NCBI GenBank assembly: GCA_029706075.1
Contig: JAINUG010000168.1
Coordinates: 1,922,001 to 1,986,000, forward strand
From: Aldrovandia affinis
Lineage: Eukaryota > Chordata > Actinopteri > Notacanthiformes > Halosauridae
Direction of reading: 5' to 3'
DNA: 64,000 bases
In this document: positions 1 through 62,860 of the stretch, in pieces
How the letters are laid out: each line of letters opens with the position of its first letter
Position numbering within the stretch: position 1 is the first letter of the stretch
Notes under the pieces: model-generated
Told to the model about the DNA's origin: nothing
The model's database searches: none
The model's input: the letters and a program-made list of their open reading frames with translations, nothing else
Made by a program: the position numbers and the translations under genes

Positions 1-2985
1 ATGTCTTTTTCTTGATATATATATTTTGAAACAAAATATGAATGCCCAGACACCAAAATCTGAGCTGCTCTCCATCACGAAAACAGTATAGATGTCAAAT
101 AAACTAAAGAAAAATAGGGCAGCGTCTTTTTCTTGATATATATATTTTTGGGGAATTTTCTTCACTGAACAAAATATGCAACAAAGTGCCCAGACACAAA
201 TTCCACAAAATCTTGACCAGAAACATGGAGGCTTGATTTGTAATGCAGCTTAAAGGACTTTGCCTGAAACAAGAAAAAACCTATTAATTTGAATAAAATC
301 TTTTTGTAAAACTATTGGTTTGTATAAACAGTATAGATGTCAAATAAACTGAAAAGATGCAAAATAGGGCTTTGGATAAAAGTGTCTGCTAAATGGCATA
401 TATTATACATTAAATAAAGATGCCCAGAAGCTGAGAAGCACAGTGCCAGCAGGGATTTCAGCTATCAGGTGAAAAAACCATCTGAGACCTTATTTGGTAG
501 ATTTGGTGCAAAGGCAATTAATTTGGATTTATGCAGTTCTGGTAAATATAGCTGGCTTTAATGTATATAATTGTGACTTTAGAGTGCTATTTCAGTAAAA
601 GGGTATATGGTGTTTACTATATATACTGATATTGGAAAATATGTACAGTACTGCTGTAAGGAAATTAATCATATTTACTTAATGCAATGAGCCTTTCTGT
701 TAAATTATTTGGGTCTTAGCCAATATGAATAATCTTATAATGAGAAATACTTTTCTTGTGAAAAAAAGTATTATTTGCAGTGCAATTGTATTCATATTGC
801 CCAGCCATGAAATAAACGGGAAGCTGATATGGATACAGTATACTGACAGACTTACCTCTGCAGCCCAATATCACCTTTTAAGGCCAAACATTCTTACATG
901 TGTACGCAAGGCTCAAATGAACTATCATTTGTCACAGACCAACTTGTGATTAATTATTTTAAAAATATTTCTAAAATATTCTTCTTGTGAATTTTGCCTC
1001 TTGTGGAGAAAGCCAGAAATAAGAACATATTCTTACAATGTGAATATGTGGAGACTTAAGCTTTGGGTAGAGCTGTTTAAAAAAAAAAAAAAATGCTGTG
1101 TGCTATATTATCGAAGTAAGTCCTCCATTAATCCAGGGTTGGAAAAGTAATCCCTGCCCCTGGAGAACTGCAGTGTCTTCTGGCTATCATTACAGCCTTA
1201 TCCATCACTACATACATCTTTACATGCTATCCATTTACACAGCTGGATATTTACTGAAGCGTTTCCTGAATTACCTTGCCAAATGGCACAACAACAGTGG
1301 CCCTGGGTGTTTTAATCTATTAACCTCTTAGCTACAATGTAGCATACTATACTGCCTGTCCTACTCAAACTCTACCAGCTAATCAGATGATTACAATAAA
1401 TATTATCTTTATTGACATAATTTAGCTTATTTTTTAGGTCTGAGAGTGGTACTGGTTCAAACACAGCTTTAAACCTGCAGACACTGCAGCCTTTTCAGAC
1501 TGGAGCTGTGTAGAAAATGCCACCCTCTCTTGAGTGTGGTTTATTTTTAGGTTGGTGGACTGTACCACTATATTAAGGTGTTCAAATATAGAAAGTTACA
1601 ATCATAGACTAACAGGCTCATCATAAATCAACATCCTGAAAATGTAACATTCTATTTTTCAGCTTCTTCCAGCTTAAAAACATGTTCTAGCGATCGAACT
1701 CTCACACACAAGTGTTCTAGAATCCAACAAATGCTCTGCAGCAAAGGTTGGAGCAAGTCTTCCCCTTCCCAGCCCTGTGCCATCCAACCCCCCCCAGGGA
1801 CAGAAACATGGATGCTAGGCCATAATGTTTCAGGGGTGGGGAGGGGTGTGTCACTGTTTGGAAGCTTTGAATGGCATCAGCTGGATGAGGGAATCAACCA
1901 AACTAATGTTCACATACTAGACAAATAAATTAATGAACAAACAACATAGACTTTTTATTTGTAGATTCTGCCCAGCAGTTTATACTTAATCTGTTAATAT
2001 AATATCCTGTGTTTCATATGTACTTTGTATATTTATTAAAAAAGTAATGCTATACTAATTATATATTCTGTGTGTTAGTATGGCTAGTAAGTGCATAGTC
2101 ACATTCTCTAATCCTTAAAAAAAAAAAATATCACAAATAATATTTTAATTGCACTTAATTTAACTTTATGTAAATTCTGTTGTAAAAATATAACCATGCG
2201 CAAATGATACATTTAAAACAATTAAAATGTCTGAAACCTACTTATTCTAAACAAAAATTTCAAACATTAAGTACTGGATGAGTATAAACTCCAGCATTAG
2301 GAGGATTCTGCGGTGTGCCCCAATGACACTCATTTTGTCATGAATAGCAGGATCTATTATAGCAAAGTGCTATGCTATTGCATAACTGCATGATGATTCT
2401 TCGGGAGCTCATTTAAAGCCTCAGACACTACCATATATGACAGTTACCAAGCAATATATAACTGTGTTCTGACAATCTAAAAAAATAAGCACTGACGTCT
2501 TTTTGAAAAGTATAACAGTAGCAAAACACAGTGGGGTTAGAAAATAAAAGGAATAAACACTGAATGAACGGAAGGCACTGCATTGCTTTAGGCAATCTTA
2601 CCTTCTCGTGAGTATCTGATCAGTGGGCTGCTTAAAGGTGCAAAGTGGCGAGGCAACAGAACCAATAAGACTTTCCTGGGCTGTTATTCAACTCAAAGCT
2701 GCTCGATTGAGGGGACCCTGTTTGAACAGTTTGTACTTTCCTTTCAAGAGGATGAGAGCTGTCTGTTATACAGACATTACATCCACCCTGAAGAAAAAAA
2801 GAATAAGCTTTTGCACCTTTAAACACATGTAATTTGAAACAACTAGGTTTAAATCTAATCAGGACACTGTTGTTGATCTTGTGCCTATCAGGAGTCTCTC
2901 TGTACCACTTTGTGGATGGGGGAAGGGGGAAGTGGCAGTGTATGGTGTAAGAGATATGGGTCCTGACCAGCGCTGGGTTACTTAC
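1..2985. other. cadps intron downstream of exon h, no gene seen
   Basis: No coding exon was found here. A motif cttgatatatatatttt followed by ACAAAATATG and GCCCAGACAC occurs near 12-50 and again near 131-205, a diverged duplication of about 120 bp. At about 366-400 there is a trace of the fish LINE 3' tail ggataaaagtgtctgctaaa. Short A-runs lie at 1080 and 2118. The rest looks like unique AT-rich intron. Confidence 0.6.
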
Positions 2986-54323
<51,338 letters not shown>

Positions 54324-54870
54324 CTGGAAGAGAACAGGAGACGAATCAGGAGAGATAATTTCACACCATTTTTAAATTCACACACAATAATATATTATAT
54401 ATAGATATTGTATGGCTTTTATAATAATCATCTTGACAGGTTGGAATGTGACCTTTTGACCTCATTAGACATGGTGTCCAATGATCCTGTTTTTGGAACA
54501 AATTAATTGACCTTTTTGACATCATTAGACATGGTGTCCAAAATGGTATCTAACTTCAGAAACATCTGTTTTTTGTTTTGAACAATACGCATAGGACTTA
54601 GACTCTTGTATCTTCAAATTCAAATGAAAAACAAACTCCCATTGGCAAGCCGATGTCTAGTTGTTTTTTCTGCTGTAAGCGCTTCGACTCTAACATTCAA
54701 AACAGTTATACAAATCACCAGTGTCGATACTATATGTAGGCTACTACGTATCTTTAAAAATTGAAACTAAAGTAGCTAAAATAGGTGTTTTTTTTGTTAG
54801 TTAACATAGGCTACTGCCATCTTTAAAATAAAATAGCAACACACTATACGTATCTTTTTAAAAATTCAAC
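54324..54870. repeat. intron with two short direct repeats
   Basis: catcattagacatggtgtcc-type sequence occurs at 54461-54482 and 54521-54542. ggcaagccgatgtctag occurs at 54643 and again at 54877, with shared intervening motifs taggctac and tatcttt-aaaaatt. This may mark a duplicated edge of the viral relic that follows; no long terminal repeat could be shown. Confidence 0.5.
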
Positions 54871-54874
54871 AAAA

Positions 54875-55330
54875 ATGGCAAGCCGATGTCTAGCTGTTTT
54901 CTTCTGGAGCTGCAGATTGCTCCATCTGTGCGGCGATGTGTGTGTGTGCTCCAAGGTACAGAATCTACAGAATCATTGGAGCAACAATGGCCTACTTCAA
55001 ACGAAAGAATTGGCAGCTACAACCGTTTGCTTCACAGCACTGGTTTCTGTAGTTTCTCGCCGAGATACCTGTTTTTTTTCATTAAAATGACATCGCGATT
55101 CCCACAGGGGGAGATGGAGGTCCAACGATGGGGTATTACCATTTGTGGCGGTATTTTGTTTTTGAACAGGATAATTGGCCGTCTTCAAAGGATAAATGCA
55201 TTCTCAATTTCAGGGGGAAATGGCATCATGTTTTTAGTAAACTCACAGCGGTGGGGTCTCCCCACAGCCAACTCCTAGCGGGGGTTCAAACTGTGGAAAT
55301 TACAACTGGTAATCTTTTTGAATTGTAATG
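54875..55330 (+). other. ambiguous ORF region at the left side of the viral relic
   Basis: Three overlapping frames are partly open. One starts MASRCLAVFFWSCRLLHLCG, which has a signal-peptide-like hydrophobic stretch. Another runs from YYHLWRYFVFEQDNWPSS to a stop at 55328. A third is 130 residues long with no family resemblance. I cannot tell which is real; a spliced gene is possible (a candidate acceptor TTCCCACAG ends at 55107). Confidence 0.3.
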
Positions 55331-55432
55331 AACAAGTCTGGCTAGCGGGCCAGGATAACTTAAGCACTCTTCACAAGCAGAGCAAGTTACAGGGTCCCTA
55401 AGCAAGAGGGTCGTTCGTTTTTGAAAAACATC

Positions 55433-56008
55433 ATGTCTGGAGAGAGAAAAAGACTATTTGATACGCCTGGTAAGTAATCATTTCTACCATATGTCTAATG
55501 ATTATTATTTTATATTGTTAAAACAAAACCATTTTTAAGTTTGGTTTGGGTTTAGTTTTGAAACATGGCTTTTTCATTTTATCTTTGAAGGGCGACGAAG
55601 CGCTCCTGTTAATAACCTGTGAAGAATCATGGATTTTTATTCTTTTTTTACACGTGTATGTTTGTTTTAGAAATCCCAATCTCTTCACAGATAGCCGAAG
55701 GTAATAAAAACACGTTTTAACCATATAATCTGGTTAGCTCTTAGGATATTTTGTCTTAAAATAATTAATGTCTTTTTTATCATTTTTCCAGTGTCTTCAT
55801 CCCTAGAGGTGTCTAATCAGCCTGTAACTAAAAAAGCTAGAATATTCATCCAAGACGGTACGTACTTGTTTTAAAATGTTTTAGACATAAAATACTAAGG
55901 TTTTGGTAATTTAAATAATTTTTTATGCTACACAGATATTAACGACGAGGATCTGCTTTCTATACAAGACCCTGCGCTGGAAAACACGCTCGCGAATGAC
56001 CACAGTAG
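55433..56008 (+). pseudogene. four-exon leader upstream of the viral DNA polymerase
   Basis: Exon 1 (55433-55469) reads MSGERKRLFDTP and ends at a GTAAGT donor. Exon 2 (55671-55700) is EIPISSQIAE. Exon 3 (55792-55857) includes SSLEVSNQPVTKKARIF. Exon 4 (55936-56008) includes DINDEDLLSIQDPALE. All three introns have GT-AG ends with pyrimidine-rich acceptors, and every junction keeps phase. KR and KKAR clusters could act in nuclear import. Continuation from exon 4 to the polymerase frame could not be shown: the candidate next acceptor at 56100 soon meets a stop. It may be the spliced 5' end of the polymerase gene or a separate regulatory protein. Confidence 0.6.
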
Positions 56009-56329
56009 GTATTGCCCAGATCCTACCGCAAGCTTGTTAAATAACATTATTCGTTTTTTGTTTTTTTTGTCTGACCTGTTTTTGGCTTTATCTTCCAGGA
56101 TAGGATTCCACAGACTTAAGTCTTAAACACTTCAAGGATCGACGTAACTTGCCCTGGACTAAGGCAGAACATTGCCCCGGCCGCTGTACGACGACAACTG
56201 CTCCCGGGTCGCACTGACAAGCCCGGGTCGCAACGAAGACCCACAACCAAACCAAGTTGTTCACAGGGAACGCTTCAATAATATTGAAGTTAGCAGTTCA
56301 ATTTTGCAAGGCTTTGCGCTGTTGAAAGT

Positions 56330-57120
56330 TATGCAGAATTTTATACTCTGGTTTTAGAAACCCTGGAGACCCTTTTAAACAGAGTCACAGAGCGAGCTGG
56401 TGAAAATGATCTGTTACAGCTAGAATTACGGAGTGATTCATTGATTAATCATTTTTCGGTTTTAATCATTTACCGAGGGGTGAGGTCAATGTAGATGCTT
56501 TTCTCACAATGCTTGAGAATGTTGTACAGAGTAACTTTGATATACTTACAGATAAAACCTTGGAGCTAGTGATGCAGATTGTACGTAATCCTAATGGAAT
56601 TAATTCTAGGAAGAGCGCCTAAATTCCTAGGAAGTTGTCCAGTATTTTATTAGATAGAATAATTAGTCTTAAAATGAAACACCTCTTTATATTTTATAAT
56701 CCGGGCAACAATCTTTGTTTTACTGCCTGCGTGTCTAAGCTTTTACAACCCGAAATCACAGATGTTGAGGCCGTGAATATCAGCCGAGCTTTACAAACTT
56801 CCGCAGGGTTTTCGGAACAGCATTGTGTGGCCTCTACAGACATTAGTAAATTTGAACAAATTCTGGATGTCAAGATTGTGGTGTTTTATCGGTGTCCGGA
56901 TAATAATACCTTTCTGAAGTTTCAATCCCGTGCAGACCCCCACCCCAAAACCGTTTTCCTACACCTCCAGGAAAATCATTATTATGGTATAAAAAATCTG
57001 AGGGGCTTTTTGGGTGTTCAATATACTTGTGAATATTGTTACAAAGGGTATAACGATAAAGCAGAACATTCTTGCGCCTTCAGTTGTAATGTATGTCTTA
57101 ATAATCAATGCCACAGATAA
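56330..57120 (+). pseudogene. viral DNA polymerase B, N-terminal part
   Basis: The frame from about 56330 (AEFYTLVLETLETLLNR) shifts near 56485, continues LTMLENVVQSNFDILTDK, meets a stop near 56619, and is then open to 57117. The last part has NPGNNLCFTACVSKLL, KIVVFYRCPDNNTF, HLQENHYYGIKNLRGFLG and a Cys/His cluster CEYCYKGYN then HSCAFSCNVC, a zinc-binding type region found before the catalytic core in Maverick and adintovirus polymerases. The exonuclease and polymerase motifs that should follow are absent: the sequence jumps to the C-terminus within about 45 bases. Confidence 0.8.
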
Positions 57121-57161
57121 CCCCGAGAGATAATTAAATGTTCATTACATTACATCATGCC

Positions 57162-57380
57162 AATGCCTCTGTAGTAAACCTAGAGTCACTCACGAGTCTG
57201 GTTGACCATTTTATGCAACACCGGGATGATACCAGGGAGGTGATAACCAGTGAGCAAAAGATTGTCCGGGATAAACGGGGGTTCATTTAAAAAAACACAA
57301 CATTAACGAAAAGGTTCAGGGTTGTGTACAACAAACAGGTGCTCCTGCCAGATTACAGCACGCTACCATATGGGTTCTAA
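57162..57380 (+). pseudogene. viral DNA polymerase B, C-terminal end
   Basis: The frame reads LTSLVDHFMQHRDDTREVIT and KIVRDKRGFI, has one in-frame stop at 57288-57290, then FRVVYNKQVLLPDYSTLPYG and a final stop at 57378-57380. It matches the C-terminus of the same polymerase family. Its end overlaps the ATPase start codon by 11 bases, a compact viral arrangement. Together with the N-terminal part it shows that roughly 2 kb or more of the polymerase core was deleted. Confidence 0.72.
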
Positions 57381-59527
57381 ATCCCTAGGAAACACTGTTA
57401 CGGAGGGGTTTGATGCCCGCTGTCAACACCCCTTCTCATGCAAAATATCTGGACCTAGCAATTCTGGTAAATCATATTTCATAAAGCTTCTGTTGGAAAA
57501 TTCAAATCATGTTTTTTCCAAAATACCTGATAACATTGTCTGGTGTTATACATGCTAGCAGCCTCTGTATGATGAACTGTTTGTGCAGTGGTGGGCCGTC
57601 AGGGCCTGCAAGGCCTTCTCTGCTGGCCTAAAAAAGATCTGAATCACAGACTGATGTTAATTATATTTTTTCCATGAATACTTATTAAATAATTCCAAAT
57701 GGTCTGTCCGCTTCCTTTCATAGCTTTTCCCATGGTTGCGCTGCCTCCAGACGTGTATTTTCATATTAAAGCAGTTAACCAATCACATTTCAGCCATCAT
57801 TTGTTGCCAGGGTCAAATAAATCTGCCTGGAGGCCTTCACAATCAGTTCTGCAGGCCCTGTAGCATAAAATAAGTGTTGATCAAACTGTTGCTTCAACCA
57901 ATCAGATTTAGAGTTGGGGACACGAAGGCCTTCTAGAAGGCCTAGGTAACGTCAGCGTATTCACACCCTTTGATTGGATAGTCAGAGAGTGTCTGACTAT
58001 GATGTAATGTGATTGGTTAAATGCTTTAATATGAAAATACACGTCTGGAGGCAGCGCAACCATGGGAAAAGCTATGAAAGGAAGTGGACAGACCATTTGG
58101 AATTATTTAATAAGTATTCATGGACAAAATATAATTAACATCAGTCTGTAATTCAGACATTTGAGCGGACATTTTCAGCCCTAAAGCGAATTAAAACTTA
58201 TGCCAGAAATACGACAGGGCAGGCTCGACTTTCAGCATTAGCTTCGATGGCGATAGAAAAGGACTTCTTGATGGAACTGAAACACACGGATAATCTGTAC
58301 GACAGAATAATTGAACTCTTTTTGAGGAAAGAAAGGAGGATGGATTTTGTGTACAAATAATAAGGATTTTTGGTGAGTAAAATGTTGCTATTTTCCTAAA
58401 TAATATTGCAATTTTATGAGGTTATTATTGATGTTTTTTTATGTGTGTCGCAGCTGTAGCACCCCAGGTTTGTTTCTTCAGTAAAGGCATTTATTCTGGA
58501 TACACGAGTTATCTATCTGCGATGCAACGGCAACGGGTGTCTGTTCGGTTTGTTTTTGCACTTTGTTTATTTATCTTTCTTCAGTCATGTTTCATTCTCG
58601 TTCTGTTCCCCGTCTGTCATTGTTCCTGTTCGAGTTCCTCTCCTTTTCTTGTCATGCACTTTGGGAAATTCTATGTTTCGTTTTTTTAGGGAGGAGGAGG
58701 AACGCATAAAGAAATCTGCGTGCGAATAAAGCGGAACGTGAGAAGCGTACAGAGATAGGACGAGAGAGAATGACAGCAATAGTTAGAAGCGTGAGATAAT
58801 TAGTGATTAGTAGTGTTCGTAACTTAATCTAAATCCCTAATGTTAGTAGATTAGTTGGTTAGTACTATATACATCTAACTAATATATACAAAGTGTAATT
58901 AGAAAGTAAGAAGGAAGTAAAACGAGATTAGAAACGAAGACGGAAAAACCGAAACATAGAATTTCCCGAAGTGCATGACAGAACGAGAATGAAACATGAC
59001 TGAAGAAAGATAAATAAACAAAGTGCAAAAACAAACCGAACAGACAGTCAAAACATAACAATAAGATGGCTTTTATAGCCATAAAATAGTTATTGAGGGG
59101 TGGATTGATTCAGACGGAGCACTACTGAAGGCCTAGGTGTGAAATGCACGGCCCGCCACTGTGTTTGTGTGATGATAATTAGCTTCCTGTGCACAAGAAA
59201 AACATGTTGGTTATTGACAATCTAATGGAGGCGGCTAGCGGAAATAACAAAGTGGAGAAAGCCTTCACAAAATATACCCATCACAGAAACCTGAGTGTTA
59301 TATACTTGGTGCAAAATCTTTTTTTTTAAAGAAAAACAAGTAGAACAATAAATCTTAATGCAAATGATATGGTGCTGTTTAAAAATCCCAAGGATAAACA
59401 ACAAATCAGTGTTTTGGCCGGGCAAATGTTTCCAAGAAAACTCAAACTCCTGAGGACTACAGGGTCAGAGCAGGTTTGTTCTCGTGGGAGTGGCCGACAG
59501 TCTACGTGCTCAAGAAAAAGTCATAAA
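57370..59527 (+). pseudogene. viral packaging ATPase (FtsK/HerA type), split by a hAT element
   Basis: This type of ATPase drives genome packaging into the capsid. The start codon at 57370 opens MGSKSLGNTVTEGFDARCQ, then HPFSCKISGPSNSGKS, a Walker A motif at about residues 29-36. A stop at 57556-57558 is followed by QPLYDELFV up to the hAT insertion at 57586. After the hAT the gene continues with LVIDNLMEAASGNNK (Walker B, with Asn in place of the second acidic residue), FTKYTHHRNLSVIYLVQNLF (sensor-type QN), a stop, and ANDMVLFKNPKDKQQISVLA. A frameshift lies at the insertion site and some sequence between Walker A and B is missing. Dead. Confidence 0.85.
57586..59161 (+). mobile_element. 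hAT deletion derivative, copy C (1576 bp)
   Basis: Exact 8-bp duplication tgtttgtg at 57578-57585 and 59162-59169; ends CAGTGGTGGGCCGT and its inverse. Two internal inverted-repeat pairs: about 57640-57790 with 58005-58155, and about 58535-58680 with 58945-59047. The last-exon ORF (about 58155-58360) has FERTFSALKRIKTYARNTTG. It splits the packaging ATPase. Confidence 0.94.
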
Positions 59528-59580
59528 TAAATAAATAAAAATAGCAATTTCAACATGTCTGCTCGCTTAACCCCCTGAGG

Positions 59581-61280
59581 TCGACTGGATCGCCGACGAT
59601 CCGAGCAGCAATAAAAGTATATTACTATTTCTAACGTCGCAAGATTTGATCATACACACGCGGCAAAAACATTGACAGAAACCATAGAATCGTGACTTTC
59701 CGATTTGAGCACTTTGACCTCTCTGTTTTACCTGGAAGTACCGTCCCCCTTCTATTGACATGATAAATAGGTGCTAGTCTCGGGGAGGGGCGTGGGGCCA
59801 TGTGCTGCGAATAATTAACGGGAGGATATTTAACCAGCTGGCATTCTCTGTTTCGGCACTTGGACATTATCTAGCTTAGCTTGATAGTATCGATTGTGAT
59901 TAATGTTTCTTGCCTCTCGAGAACTTGTTTGTTCATGTGTGCTTATTGTTGTTTAGATTCCCAGTGTTTAGTTTATTCCGAGTTTTTGGATACGTTTTGG
60001 ATTTACCGTTTTACTTTGTTTGTTCCTGATCGTTGGTTATTTTGTTTTGTTTTGTTTATGTCTTTCCGTGTCTTCGCAGACACGGATTTTGCTTTCGTTT
60101 TCCTACAGACGTTTAAAGATAAATAAATATCTTAAACCCAGAAAACGGGCTACTTTTGATCATGTGCCTGCGCCCACTGTCAAACAGACTCTGGATGTTG
60201 GCAAACTGGCTGCTGTTGGTCGCAAGAAATGCGTACTCTGCAAGATGTCGGGGAAACAACAGTGCACTCCATGGGACTGCAAGGTTTGTGATGTTCCCTT
60301 GTGTCTACAGTTCACCAGAAACTGTTTTGAGAAGTGGTACCAAAGACTGTGAAAGAACAGATTGTCTCACCATGTTTTAATTTAGATTTTTTTGTATATA
60401 GTTTGTGTGATGTTTTCAATAAATCTTCCAAAATGATTTTTTTTTTTTTCTGTCTTCTGCATGGCTCACTGACTATTGCTTACTCTGATGGCTTTTGTCT
60501 TTGTCTGATGGCCGTTGAGAGAGAGATGGCCCATCTGACAGATCTTACAGGTGTGGACAACCCTCAGGTGTGGATCATCAATATTCAGCAAATTAGCATA
60601 TAGCCCTCCCACAGCCTGAAATAAATTTGACCAGTTCTGATAAAAACAGGTTTTTAGCTATTTAGATCTCAGATGTGCTAAACTATTTTGACATCCTTAC
60701 ATAACCAAGACCTTGATGAACAAACGCATATTAGCAAAACAATTTGCCACTATAGTTTAGTGTGTTTCACAACTTTTGTGATGGCAGAAAAATGTACTCT
60801 TTATAACTTGTGTGTTTGTAGATCTATTTACAAGCTGCATATGATACTGACCAAACTATTGATGGCATATCTTAGAATGCCCTTCCAGTGGTCTGTTAAG
60901 CCACATGAGCCTCAAGGACTATTTGTGTTGTTTTCTCTGTATCCCACAATTTTCCAGGAGTTCATCTCGACCGCCTTTTAAGGGGTCAGGGAATAATTTT
61001 CCAGTTTCCTACATTGGCTCCAATGGTTTTCTGGTTTTTTGATTCCCTCTGGAAAATGCCAATTGTGAAGCGCTGTGTGACAACCTGTTTGTAAATGGCG
61101 CTATACAAAAATAAAGATTGATTGATTGATTGATTGATATAAATGTAGCTGTGATTGTCCTTCAAATAAAAATATCAAACACTTTGGAGTAAGTGTTTGT
61201 TAAGTTGATGAAATTGAGATAAATATCAGACCACATCAAAATCACAAAGCTTCTCTGAGATAAGCACGGACCTCAGGGGG
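59581..61280 (+). mobile_element. piggyBac-type transposon, non-autonomous, 1.7 kb
   Basis: TTAA at 59577-59580 and 61281-61284; both ends begin CCCCCTGAGGTC. The only transposase piece is the C-terminal exon (about 60115-60352): KYLKPRKRATFDHVPAPTVK, then CVLCKMSGKQQCTPWDCKVC and FTRNCFEKWYQRL, a cysteine-rich domain unlike that of the piggyBac at 40964, so this is a different family. An L2 3' end lies inside at 60878-61140. Confidence 0.9.
60878..61140 (+). repeat. L2 3' end inside the piggyBac
   Basis: Carries the last codons of ORF2 (FQEFISTAF then a stop), aaggggtcagggaataattt, gaagcgctgtgtgacaacct and the tail GATTGATTGATTGATT. It closely matches the 3' end of the L2 at 36880. Confidence 0.9.
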
Positions 61281-61667
61281 TTAAAGAGAAATCTGCCTTT
61301 ACTGACAACGTTATTTGAAGGATCGGCACTACAAAGAAAAGTGATTTTAAAAACCTCCCTTCACCCCCCGAATCAATCAGGCAAAATGTTGAGAATGATC
61401 TGTACTTGGCAATTCAGAGTATTTTGACAAAACCAAATATGGATCAATACGAAAAAACCAAACAATACTCTGCAATACTGCAAAGGTTTTTATCTCTAGT
61501 TAAGATGGGGTCTAAAGAAACAGATAACCTAACATTGATTATAAACGACGCCGGTAAATCCATGATCTTATCTCACGGTAGTTCATCACTTACAAACACT
61601 CCATAAAACAGTTTTTTGGTAAAGCGATTACAGCTCATCACATTGTTCAGGTCTCTTGTATTCATAT

Positions 61668-62860
61668 CTAATAATGGTCAATTAGAACATTCCTTCTCTG
61701 ACTCACTTCAATAATGTTGTCAAAGGTGGCATAGACAATCATATTAATCATTCTGGGTAGGGGTTGTTTGAACCTCATCTCCAAACGCATGTTTCTAGAT
61801 TTCACCAGAGAAAGATGGTGCCCACATTCTTCGTCGGGGGTCAAATTGAAAGTGTACAGGGTGTAGCCACACATGTATTCTGTTCTGTTAATGGCCAATG
61901 CCTGATCCTTTAGATGTCGCCCTGTAGCCATGACTAGACTATAGAATTCCCTTACAGCCACACCGTTTTCCAAATCTGGCTGGAAAGGTTTTGATGGAAA
62001 TTGTCGGCCGTCTACATATAAAGCTATAAACTCAGCCTGGTCATTTTGGAAATTGAAGGGGTTTCTGCCATAGTGTTATTCACCAACCCTATAACCACAC
62101 ACTTGGGTAGAGTACCCATAAACAGATTTTCTTGATTACAAACGTGGCTACCTGCAGCAATGCTAAATGTCTTCATGCTTACTCTTTCTATAGGATATTT
62201 TGCATTGGCTGTTAGAAGGGCTTGGAACCTTTTTTTTTAATAAAAAGTGTTGCATTCAGAATTTTTCGTTTGAATGCTTCGGCCCCTTGGCCATAAGGCA
62301 AAACTCGTCTTTGGAGTGAACCATTTTAATCTTCAGATCCACACCATTTAGCATTAGCTTCTCTTGAAAAAATATATCGGAATGTATATGTCCTAGTAAT
62401 TCAAAAGCTTTGCTGTTTACAGAATATAAGGAACGGTTGTGTAGCCCCTGATTGTCTCCTGAGGGGTCCGTTTCTTCCATGGATCCTGCCGTGTCTTTAA
62501 AAAACAAGCCGGCACTGAATTGAGTAGCCAGAGTATCCTTTTCATAATTTAGCAGACATTCCATTATAGCCCTGTAGGGGTATGTATTGCTGGATTGATT
62601 TACAAGCCTGTCCCCAAGAGAAACATCTACTTGAGAGAATATGGATGCTATAGTTATTAATTAATGAGGGCAACACCGTCTCCGGCCACAATTACACTCC
62701 CGTCGGCTTTCGTGATCTTGCAGCGAAGATGCAGAAGGGTATTTGTGGAGGGCGTCGGTCTCGGCCACGTGGCAGTAGCATGGTTGCCTGTGTCTTTACA
62801 TGTTGTGGAGGCCTTTGGAGCAGGTAGACTTTCCGGGGGCAGGTTTGGCACTCTCACAGG
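61668..62860 (-). pseudogene. hexon-like major capsid protein of the viral relic
   Basis: On the minus strand the pieces follow in order. LLHLRCKITKADGSVIVAGD (about 62720) is followed by a stop and shift near 62650, then FSQVDVSLGDRLVNQSSNTY, LLNYEKDTLATQFSAGLFF, MLNGVDLKIKMVHSKDEFCL (62330), a gap with frameshifts, NPFNFQNDQAEFIALYVDGR, and finally YTLYTFNLTPDEECGHHLSL and FKQPLPRMINMIVYATFDN to a stop at 61668. This is the double jelly-roll major capsid (hexon) family of Maverick/Polinton and adintoviruses. Several frameshifts and a deletion in the middle make it non-functional. It converges with the ATPase side. Confidence 0.85.

Larger units (their letters stand above)
59555..61605 (+). 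pseudogene. small viral-relic ORF, split by a piggyBac in its fifth codon
   Basis: The start codon at 59555 gives MSARL up to TTAA. After the piggyBac the frame continues at 61285, KRNLPLLTTLFEGSALQRKV then ILKTS, shifts frame near 61370, and goes on with VENDLYLAIQSILTKPNM, YSAILQRFLSLVKMGSK and LIINDAGKSMILSHGS to a stop near 61605. It is a basic, mostly helical product of about 110 residues placed between the ATPase and the capsid gene. I do not know its function. Confidence 0.6.

Noticed and set aside
54886..55278. 130-residue ORF as a penton or other viral structural gene
   Set aside because: Three frames compete and none shows a motif that I can tie to a family.
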